Assembly: GCA_030040695.1 (NCBI GenBank)
Contig: JASHTE010000298.1
Coordinates: forward strand, 1-5,427
DNA length: 5,427 nucleotides
Source: Vulcanimicrobiota bacterium
GTDB taxonomy: Bacteria > Vulcanimicrobiota > Vulcanimicrobiia > Vulcanimicrobiales > Vulcanimicrobiaceae
Reading direction: 5' to 3'
The notes under the pieces are model-generated. The model was not told where the DNA came from, did no database searches, and saw only the letters and a program-made list of their open reading frames with translations. Both the position numbers and the translations under genes were made by a program. Positions 1 through 4,740 of the stretch are shown piece after piece (the first letter of the stretch is position 1; each line of letters opens with the position of its first letter).

Positions 1-1
1 G

Positions 2-466
2 GTAGCAAGACGAGCAGGCGTTACGCAGGCTCACGTCTCCATGATCGAGCGAGGCCTCAATGCGCATTTATCGGTTGCTCAAAAGGTGGCAGGTGCCGTT
101 GGCCTCCGGCTCACCCTAGAGCCTCGCACAGCCGCTGATTATGTGCCGGAACCCTACGGCGACGACGTCATTGCAAATCGCGTTTACGAACTGGCGCGGT
201 TAGGGGCGAAACGCATTACGCACGACTCCCTTGCTCTTTTTCGTGCGGGGATCGAGCGTGCGCGCGAAAAGCACGGCGACTATCCGTATTTCCGTGAGTG
301 GCTTCGTATGTGCGATGAAGGCCCCGATGCGGTCGTTGCCGTGTTGACGGATCCGAGCGAACATGGGCGCTACATGCGTTCGGTAGCGTCCCTCCGTCCG
401 TTCGTCACCAAAGATGAACGAGACGCGTTCTTTCGTCGCAATTTCGCGGCCGCTGTCTTGCAATGA
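2..466 (+). CDS. XRE-family helix-turn-helix protein, probable antitoxin (5' end outside the window)
   Basis: This is a DNA-binding regulator, likely the antitoxin and autorepressor of the pair it forms with the next gene. The frame is open from base 2, ahead of the first ATG at 41. The residues before that ATG (VARRAGVTQAHVS) run straight into MIERG, which together form the second half of an XRE helix-turn-helix, so the true start lies upstream of the window. After the HTH comes a roughly 110-residue helical C-terminal part with a GPDAVVAVLTDPSEHGRYMRS segment and a later PFVTKDER segment. From memory, similar segments occur in HTH proteins encoded beside DUF6036 genes. The stop codon overlaps the next start (ATGA, 463-466), which implies translational coupling. 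The HTH assignment is seen in the sequence; the antitoxin role is inferred from pairing. A plain transcriptional regulator is the alternative. Confidence 0.8.
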   Translation, partial: VARRAGVTQAHVSMIERGLNAHLSVAQKVAGAVGLRLTLEPRTAADYVPEPYGDDVIANRVYELARLGAKRITHDSLALFRAGIERAREKHGDYPYFREWLRMCDEGPDAVVAVLTDPSEHGRYMRSVASLRPFVTKDERDAFFRRNFAAAVLQ

Positions 467-1020
467 AATCGGCGGATGCCGATCGTCTTGTCGTCGAGTT
501 TGCCGCCCTTCTGAATGCCGATCTCGTCCTCGTCGTTGGATCGCAGGCGATTCACGGTACTCACCCGGATCCCCCAGTTGACGTCGTTGTGATGTCGATC
601 GAAGTTGACGTCGTGCCATTACCGTACGAGCGGTACGAGAAGTGGTTTTTTTACGCCCACGAAAGACTCGGTGATGACTCCGACTTTGCAATTGAGAATC
701 ACGCGTATGTCGATATGATAAAGCCGTCCATGGTGAGGCTTCCGAGCAATTGGCAAGAGCGTTGCACGACGCGCGAGCTGGACAGAGGCGATGGTGGCTC
801 GGTCCGCGTCCTGTATCCTGAGATTCATGATCTTGTGGTTTCAAAGCTGTTGGCGAATCGTCCGCAGGACAAGGCATTCCTGCGAGGCCTCGTGTCGTTG
901 GGTTACGTCAATCGCTCGAGCATCGAGACGCGTTTGGCCGACGTTCCGCTCCCAGCTGAGCGAGCAGAGCTAAGAGAATGGGCTAGAGCCGTAATTTGCG
1001 ACGTGTTCCAGCAAACATAG
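463..1020 (+). CDS. DUF6036-like nucleotidyltransferase-fold protein, probable toxin partner
   Basis: This 185-residue protein resembles the DUF6036 nucleotidyltransferase-fold family, which often sits beside XRE regulators and is suspected to act as a toxin. Near the N terminus is the motif VVGSQAIHG (Gly26-Ser27), followed by SIEVDVVP with the acidic pair Glu47/Asp49. Together these match the GS...(D/E)xD metal and nucleotide site of minimal nucleotidyltransferases. A C-terminal PEIHDLVVSKLLANRPQD segment (about 119-136) matches the family's conserved PHDL..SK..AGR.KD block. The middle (about 65-100) is more divergent than I recall for the family. The start overlaps the upstream stop by four bases and has no Shine-Dalgarno sequence, so reinitiation after the HTH gene is likely. 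The actual substrate (tRNA, protein or nucleotide) cannot be told from the sequence. The family call is fairly firm; the toxin role is inference. Confidence 0.78.
   Translation: MKSADADRLVVEFAALLNADLVLVVGSQAIHGTHPDPPVDVVVMSIEVDVVPLPYERYEKWFFYAHERLGDDSDFAIENHAYVDMIKPSMVRLPSNWQERCTTRELDRGDGGSVRVLYPEIHDLVVSKLLANRPQDKAFLRGLVSLGYVNRSSIETRLADVPLPAERAELREWARAVICDVFQQT
576..614 (+). repeat. In-frame 12-bp direct repeat within the nucleotidyltransferase gene
   Basis: The 12-mer AGTTGACGTCGT occurs at 576-587 and again at 603-614. The copies are offset by 27 bases, exactly nine codons, so both encode Val-Asp-Val-Val (residues 39-42 and 48-51). The second copy carries the presumed catalytic Asp49. The core TGACGTCA-like half is itself nearly palindromic. 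It may be a small local duplication or coincidence in a Val/Asp-rich strand. Confidence 0.6.
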
Positions 1021-1279
1021 GCTGAAGGTTGCCGGCTGTGTCGACGAAGACGCCGGCGTAGCGTTGAATTCCCTGGCTGTAGGCCTGCCCAGGGATACGC
1101 GACGACGCTGATGTAGCTTCGACGACGACCTGCCTATTATTGCCATTGTTGCGAGACTGGACGACGATCGACACAACGTCACCCCGTTCGCGCGTCGGCT
1201 GGGTCACGATCGGGCCCGGTGAACCACAGCCCCATTTTTCATTAGAAGAGATCGAATCTAGCGATCGTTCTTCCGGCAA
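983..1279 (-). pseudogene. Possible truncated gene remnant, unidentified
   Basis: A minus-strand frame reads from a TTG at 1279 to a stop at 983-985. I do not recognise it. The middle part, roughly 1222 down to 1021, looks protein-like, with G/C-rich third positions and beta-strand-like stretches such as RGDVVSIVVQSRNNGN and RYAGVFVDTAGN. Coherence ends around base 1020, where the frame enters the 3' end of the convergent nucleotidyltransferase gene and continues only as RRKLRL. The first 15 or so codons (from 1279) have poor codon character, with no convincing start or ribosome-binding site. I read this as the leftover of a longer minus-strand gene cut when the neighbouring two-gene module arrived. 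It could instead be a short intact hypothetical gene or chance. Confidence 0.3.
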
Positions 1280-1378
1280 GTGGCACCTGCAAGGTACACA
1301 AAATGGACCTTGCCGGCCGCCGGTGTGGTCGTTACGATTGTATACGTCGCACCCTCCGCGTCTCGAGATATCCTTTCT
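1021..1378. other. Intergenic stretch of about 360 bases
   Basis: No confident gene lies here. It holds the candidate minus-strand remnant on its left two thirds and a promoter-like pair near its right end. Two GCCGGC copies at 1031-1036 and 1052-1057 could pair as a 6-bp stem with a 15-base loop just after the nucleotidyltransferase stop. No T-run follows, so I do not call a terminator. No tRNA-like or attachment-site-like sequence was seen. Confidence 0.5.
1310..1338 (+). promoter_or_regulatory. Candidate sigma-70-type promoter for the secreted-protein gene
   Basis: TTGCCG at 1310-1315 (4 of 6 matches to TTGACA) is followed after exactly 17 bases by TACGAT at 1333-1338 (4 of 6 matches to TATAAT). 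This would place a transcript start about 30-35 bases before the ATG at 1379. The match is modest and such pairs occur by chance; position and spacing are the main support. Confidence 0.3.
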
Positions 1379-2014
1379 ATGAAAGCTCCCATTGCCGTCG
1401 CAGCTCTTATCGTCGCCGCACTCGTAGCGGCGCCTCCTTCACCCGTAAGCGCCGACGAGCAAGCGACCTGCTCGGGCCCTCTCTCCGCAAGCGAAGCCAC
1501 CTTCGTCCAAAACGTGACGCGCGATCTGACGGCGCGGTTTCCGCACGCCAGCGACGCGATCGCGGCGGGATACGTTCGCTACACGGCGCCCGATGATACC
1601 GGCGCTATCAGCTACGCAAACCGGCAGTGGACCTCGGACCCAACGCATCCAAGCCAACTGTTTTACGATACGAGTGGCAATCTGATGGGCGGCGACTTTT
1701 CGGTTCCGCGACCCAACGGCGAGCCGCGGCCGCAACTATGGGGAGTCGATCCCTGCCGTTGGTTCGAGTTCAACGGCCACGTCCATTACGTCATTCACGA
1801 TCTGAATACGGGAAAGATGATCTACGATCAGTGGATCTGGAACGACGACTTCGTCGCGGCCGGTGGGAACCTATCGAATCCTTCGCCCGATACGATCGTT
1901 AAGATCGGCCGCGTTCCTAGCGCGGCGTACATCGCCACGATCTTCGAGTTGCCGACGATTTGGGACCTCATCGTCTGGGTGAGGCCGCACACGCCGGATC
2001 AACTCTTCTGGTGA
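1379..2014 (+). CDS. Secreted protein of unknown function
   Basis: This 211-residue exported protein is not one I recognise. The ATG at 1379 is chosen because it opens a textbook signal peptide: a lysine at position 2, a hydrophobic core (about 5-18) and a likely signal peptidase I cut after Val-Ser-Ala25. A GTG at 1280 in the same frame would bury that signal. No Shine-Dalgarno sequence is visible before either start. The mature part has two cysteines (Cys31, Cys126) that could form a disulfide. It also has a Trp/Tyr/Asp-rich central region with DPTHPSQLFYD (about 87-97), and a histidine cluster His134, His136, His140 (HxHx3H) that might bind metal. The AAGY ... DP.HP..L.YD..G.L layout recalls a loosely remembered group of small secreted bacterial proteins, but the similarity is too weak to name. 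The 3' end overlaps the convergent DUF5996 gene by 16 bases. Confidence 0.75.
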   Translation: MKAPIAVAALIVAALVAAPPSPVSADEQATCSGPLSASEATFVQNVTRDLTARFPHASDAIAAGYVRYTAPDDTGAISYANRQWTSDPTHPSQLFYDTSGNLMGGDFSVPRPNGEPRPQLWGVDPCRWFEFNGHVHYVIHDLNTGKMIYDQWIWNDDFVAAGGNLSNPSPDTIVKIGRVPSAAYIATIFELPTIWDLIVWVRPHTPDQLFW

Positions 2015-2934
2015 TGGGCCCGTGGCGCATCGTAGCTCAACGCAGCGCGGTTCCAGCCTGCGCTCGTAAAGCATAACTCGTAGATGGAGTCGATGAAGGC
2101 GTCAAGCGTCGCTTCGGGGTTCTTCGAACCGCTCACGCTCTCGTAAGGGAGAATCCACTCGCTCAACTGCGTCGACCAGGATGCCTGCGCCGGCTGCACC
2201 GGTAGGCCCTCAGCACCTTCAGGTTGGGGATAGATGTAGCCGAAGAAGAAGGGCGCGTTCTTCTCGTCGCCGAGGTAGAGCCCGATGTTCATCAGCTCCG
2301 CGTCGAGATCGTACTTAAACAGGTAACCGCGATCGCTCGGCGCCTTCGCATGCTCGCCGTTGAAGAGAGTGAGAGAGAGGTCGAACGCACCCCACCAAAG
2401 TTGGATTCCGGAGCGCCCGAAGAAACGCGACCGCCACCTCTCATAGACGGCAGCGGTCGAAGTGAACGCGTGGAACCAACGCTGGGCGGCCGTCGGATCG
2501 TACTCGCTCGGGCGTCGATCCGTGTCCATCGGTGTCGTGTCCGGCACCTCCTGTGGAACCGGAGACACGAAGCAGATGACGTCCAGCTCTTTCAACGCCG
2601 CACTCAGCTCTGCGTAGACTTCGGCAACGGTGCGATCCTGAAGTAACAGGATATTGCGGCGTCTTCCGTCGCTGCGCTCGACGACGATCGTGCTGTCGTA
2701 GACGTCGATCCGCGCCTCAAGCGAGGAAAGCTCGCACGGTACGACGCCGGTCGTGAGGCCACGCGCCGTCAAGGAGAGCGCCGTGTTCATCCAGTTCGGC
2801 TGCGGAGGCGAGAGCGCGACGCGAATCTTGCCGAGCATCTGCGCGTACATATGGAGGCTGCGCTTCGTCCCTGCCCACCCGGCGACGCGGACATCCGGCC
2901 AAGGATCGCCCGCGCGGGCTCTATCTGCGGTCAC
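1999..2934 (-). CDS. DUF5996 family protein
   Basis: This is a full-length (311-residue) member of DUF5996, a bacterial family of about 300 residues with no established function. The family pattern is clear along its length: WPDVRVAGW and TKRSLHMYAQMLGKIRVAL near the N terminus (about 12-41), then NTALSLTARGLTTG (50-63), a VPDTTPMDTDRRPSEYDP segment mid-protein, IQLWWGAFDLSLTLFNG, FFFGYIYPQPEGAEG and finally WILPYESV. No signal peptide or membrane helix is present, so it should be cytoplasmic. The start is GTG at 2934: a stop lies four codons upstream in frame, AAGAGG sits five bases before it, and the conserved domain begins at about residue 12. It diverges from the UBP zinc-finger gene across 52 bases and converges on the secreted-protein gene with a 16-base overlap. 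The family assignment is strong, and no enzymatic role can be stated. Confidence 0.92.
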   Translation of the reverse strand: MTADRARAGDPWPDVRVAGWAGTKRSLHMYAQMLGKIRVALSPPQPNWMNTALSLTARGLTTGVVPCELSSLEARIDVYDSTIVVERSDGRRRNILLLQDRTVAEVYAELSAALKELDVICFVSPVPQEVPDTTPMDTDRRPSEYDPTAAQRWFHAFTSTAAVYERWRSRFFGRSGIQLWWGAFDLSLTLFNGEHAKAPSDRGYLFKYDLDAELMNIGLYLGDEKNAPFFFGYIYPQPEGAEGLPVQPAQASWSTQLSEWILPYESVSGSKNPEATLDAFIDSIYELCFTSAGWNRAALSYDAPRAHHQKS

Positions 2935-2939
2935 GGGAA

Positions 2940-2950
2940 CCTCTTACTCC
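2940..2950 (-). promoter_or_regulatory. Ribosome-binding site deciding the GTG start of the DUF5996 gene
   Basis: On the minus strand the stretch reads GGAGTAAGAGG, ending five bases before the GTG at 2934. It contains an in-frame TAA (2944-2946), so translation cannot begin further upstream. It supports GTG as the start. Confidence 0.6.
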
Positions 2951-2974
2951 ATGGCGGAAAACGCCCCTTGAAAA

Positions 2975-2981
2975 GGTGGAG
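2975..2981 (+). promoter_or_regulatory. Ribosome-binding site of the UBP zinc-finger gene
   Basis: GGTGGAG, preceded by AAAA, ends five bases before the ATG at 2987. This is the clearest plus-strand Shine-Dalgarno sequence in the window and fixes the start of this short gene. Confidence 0.7.
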
Positions 2982-2986
2982 CATAG

Positions 2987-3325
2987 ATGAAAGGAATTGA
3001 CCCCGGGGCCTCGCCCTCCGGAACCGGTTGCGCCGAGTGTCTCGCCGAGAACGGCTGGTGGTTTCACTTGCGCCGATGCGCGGAGTGCGGACACATCGGC
3101 TGCTGCGATAGCTCTCCGAAACGGCACGCGACCGCGCACTTCCACCATACCCGACATCCGATCATCGCGAGCTTCGAGCCCGGCGAGGACTGGTTCTACG
3201 ACTACACCACGCAGGACTTCGTACGCGGTCCGCGTCTCGCCGATCCGCGCTGGCATCCGAAGGATCAGCCGGCACCGGGTCCCGCCGGTCGCGTTCCCGA
3301 CGACTGGGAATCACAACTCAACTAG
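2987..3325 (+). CDS. UBP-type zinc-finger domain protein
   Basis: This 112-residue protein consists almost wholly of one UBP-type zinc finger (ZnF-UBP), the fold that in eukaryotic deubiquitinases and HDAC6 binds the free C terminus of ubiquitin. Visible candidate zinc ligands are Cys15, Cys18, Cys31, Cys34, Cys39/Cys40, His47, His51, His53 and His57. The segments CGHIGCCDSSPKRHATAHF and HPIIASFEPGEDW are hallmarks of the bacterial free-standing form. There is no protease or other catalytic domain and no signal peptide. The last 35 or so residues are proline-rich and look disordered. The bacterial ligand is unknown, and classical ubiquitin is not expected in most bacteria. Its stop codon overlaps the stop of the convergent GNAT gene within one CTAG. 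Domain identity is firm; the cellular role is unknown. Confidence 0.93.
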   Translation: MKGIDPGASPSGTGCAECLAENGWWFHLRRCAECGHIGCCDSSPKRHATAHFHHTRHPIIASFEPGEDWFYDYTTQDFVRGPRLADPRWHPKDQPAPGPAGRVPDDWESQLN

Positions 3326-3924
3326 CGTAGCGACTTGCGCAGACGCACGTGATCGCCGGAGACGACGTCGCGCACGAAACCGAGCGAAGTAAAGAAGCCC
3401 TCCGCGCCGCGCTCTCCGAGCATCGTCCACGTGTGGTAGCCGTCGAGCGACGGGCGCAGCTCATCTTCGAATGCCTTGACGAGCAGCGCTCCGATGCCGA
3501 GCCCGCGCGCCTGCGGGTCGACCGCAATGAAGCGCAGCTGATACTCGAAGTACGGAGCCGTTGCAAACGAGCGCGCGGGGCGCAATCGCATGAGCAGCAG
3601 CCGAAAGAGCGATCGGCTGCGCGTGGAGTTGGATGCGATGCGCAGCGCATGCTTGCGAATGAACTCGACGCGTGTCCGATCGAGCGTGAGCGTGTCCCCT
3701 CCGATGAGAAAGCCGACATCCCGCGACGACTCGCGCTCTTGTGCGACGAGCAGTATCGAGCGCATCGCGTAAGCGCCGAGAAAGGCGCTTGCCAGCACCG
3801 AGTCGACTTGTGAAACGGGGTGTCGTGGGAAGGAGCGCCTGAAGAGCTCGATGACGCTCTCGCTCGGAGCAGCCGTCAGCCGCGCGACTGTTATAGCGTC
3901 GCTTCGACGTTGCTGCTCCATCAT
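3322..3924 (-). CDS. GNAT family N-acetyltransferase
   Basis: This 200-residue protein is predicted to transfer an acetyl group from acetyl-CoA to an amine; the substrate is unknown. The acetyl-CoA pyrophosphate-binding motif A is plain: LRFIAVDPQARGLGIGALL, with the Q/RxxGxG signature at Gln138, Gly141 and Gly143. The C-terminal GAEGFFTSLGF segment matches the usual motif B region, with Phe where Tyr is common. The N-terminal half is variable, with a basic helical stretch at about 83-118 that may shape the acceptor pocket. The start is the first of two adjacent ATGs (3924, 3921), and a stop lies four codons upstream. No good Shine-Dalgarno sequence is visible. It lies 55 bases downstream of the SDR gene on the same strand, so co-transcription with it is likely. 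Confidence 0.88.
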   Translation of the reverse strand: MMEQQRRSDAITVARLTAAPSESVIELFRRSFPRHPVSQVDSVLASAFLGAYAMRSILLVAQERESSRDVGFLIGGDTLTLDRTRVEFIRKHALRIASNSTRSRSLFRLLLMRLRPARSFATAPYFEYQLRFIAVDPQARGLGIGALLVKAFEDELRPSLDGYHTWTMLGERGAEGFFTSLGFVRDVVSGDHVRLRKSLR

Positions 3925-3970
3925 TATGCGGCTCTATACGGCGCGACTGCGGCGAATGTCCTTCAACGCC

Positions 3971-3990
3971 CGCAGTTGGCTACAACTGCG
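3971..3990 (-). repeat. Perfect 8-bp inverted repeat (hairpin) surrounding the SDR stop codon
   Basis: CGCAGTTG (3971-3978) and CAACTGCG (3983-3990) are exact inverse complements separated by four bases. In the minus-strand transcript the loop is UAGC and contains the SDR stop codon (3980-3982). No U-run follows, so this is not a standard intrinsic terminator. It could be an mRNA 3'-end stabiliser, a Rho-related pause site or an attenuator between the SDR and GNAT genes. The inverted repeat itself is certain; the function is not. Confidence 0.55.
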
Positions 3991-4711
3991 CCAAGCGACC
4001 CCCGTCGACGAGTAACGTCGCGCCGTTGACGAATGCGGCGTCGCTCGAAGCGATGAAACAGATCGCGGCAGCTAGGTCCTCAGGTTTGCCGATGGCGCCG
4101 GTCACTTTCTCGGCGCCGCTCTTTACGTTGGGGTTGTTCCAGAGCATGGGCGTATCGACGGCTCCCGGCGCCACCGCGTTGACGCGGATCTTGCGCGCGG
4201 CGAGCTCGATGCTCAGGCCTCGGGTGAACGCCTCGATGGCACCCTTCGAGGCCGCATACGGCACGACGTTCTCCGTCGTGCGATGAGCGTGCACCGAGCT
4301 AACGTTAACGATCGCGCCGCCGGCGTTCATGTGCGGCACACCGTACTTCGCGAAGAGGAAGACCGAGCCGAGGTTCGTCGCGATGACTTTGAAGAAGTCG
4401 GCCTCCGCGATGTCGACGATCGGCGTAAAGGTCATCATCGCGGCATCGTTGACGACCACGTCGACGGAGCCGTAGCTCTTTACCGCCGCAGCGACAACCG
4501 CCTGGACCTCCGCCGAGTCTCCGACGTCGCAGGCTGCCGCGATGCCCTCACCCCCGGCAGCGTGAATTTGATCGACGGTCGCTTGTGCGCTCTGAAGATC
4601 GAGATCGGCGACGATGAGGCGCCCGCCCTCGGATGCCATTCGGAGGGCCGTCGCGCGCCCGATGCCTGAGCCTCCACCCGTGACGATGCACGTCTTGCCG
4701 GTGAATCGCAT
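3980..4711 (-). CDS. SDR family NAD(P)-dependent oxidoreductase
   Basis: This is a classical short-chain dehydrogenase/reductase of 243 residues, close to the usual 250, interconverting an alcohol and a ketone in the cytoplasm. The Rossmann motif TGGGSGIG is at 11-18. Asp36 after the second strand suggests NAD(H) preference over NADP(H). Asp62-Val63 is the adenine contact. The catalytic set is Asn113, Ser139, Tyr152 and Lys156, followed by a VAPGAVDTPM motif and a C-terminal VNGATLLVDGG. The usual NNAG motif is altered to NDAA (88-91). The start is ATG 4711, which begins MRFTGKTCIVTGG; the frame is open further upstream but that part is arginine-rich, lies inside the divergent GH1 gene and is not SDR-like. 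AGGAG lies 14 bases upstream, a long spacing. The substrate cannot be inferred. It is probably co-transcribed with the GNAT gene. Confidence 0.93.
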   Translation of the reverse strand: MRFTGKTCIVTGGGSGIGRATALRMASEGGRLIVADLDLQSAQATVDQIHAAGGEGIAAACDVGDSAEVQAVVAAAVKSYGSVDVVVNDAAMMTFTPIVDIAEADFFKVIATNLGSVFLFAKYGVPHMNAGGAIVNVSSVHAHRTTENVVPYAASKGAIEAFTRGLSIELAARKIRVNAVAPGAVDTPMLWNNPNVKSGAEKVTGAIGKPEDLAAAICFIASSDAAFVNGATLLVDGGRLAQL

Positions 4712-4725
4712 TTGTTCAGCGTATG

Positions 4726-4730
4726 CTCCT
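4726..4730 (-). promoter_or_regulatory. Candidate ribosome-binding site of the SDR gene
   Basis: On the minus strand this is AGGAG, 14 bases before the ATG at 4711. The spacing is longer than the usual 5-10 bases, and no alternative start codon lies between in frame. It supports the short SDR start over the long upstream extension. Confidence 0.4.
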
Positions 4731-4740
4731 ACGCATGCGT
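4731..4740. promoter_or_regulatory. 10-bp perfect palindrome over the GH1 start codon, possible operator
   Basis: ACGCATGCGT is fully palindromic and contains the GH1 ATG (4735-4737). It lies at the edge of the 23-base divergent gap, and a similar GCGTATGC occurs 12 bases earlier (4719-4726). Such a site could bind a dimeric regulator, but short palindromes also arise by chance in CG-rich DNA. Confidence 0.25.

Noticed and set aside
200..877. Long minus-strand open frame across the XRE and nucleotidyltransferase genes
   Set aside because: It is antisense to two overlapping genes with clear family motifs, and its translation is Arg/Ser/His-rich with no recognisable domain.
1031..1057. GCCGGC pair as a terminator after the nucleotidyltransferase gene
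   Set aside because: The stem is only 6 bp with a 15-base loop and no T-run; GCCGGC is self-palindromic and common in such DNA.
1280..1378. GTG start at 1280 for the secreted-protein gene
   Set aside because: It would place 33 residues before a clear signal peptide, has no ribosome-binding site, and the candidate promoter would fall inside the gene.
2224..2646. A 140-residue plus-strand open frame
   Set aside because: It is antisense to DUF5996, which is conserved along its whole length; the charged, repetitive translation is typical of a shadow frame.
3349..3813. A 154-residue plus-strand open frame
   Set aside because: It is antisense to the GNAT gene, which has an intact acetyl-CoA motif. 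The composition is Arg/Glu/Ser-rich without any domain.
3925..3979. Separate promoter for the GNAT gene in the 55-base gap
   Set aside because: TTGAAG and TATAGA occur on the minus strand, but 22 bases apart and with the -10 only about 8 bases from the ATG, so they do not form a convincing promoter.
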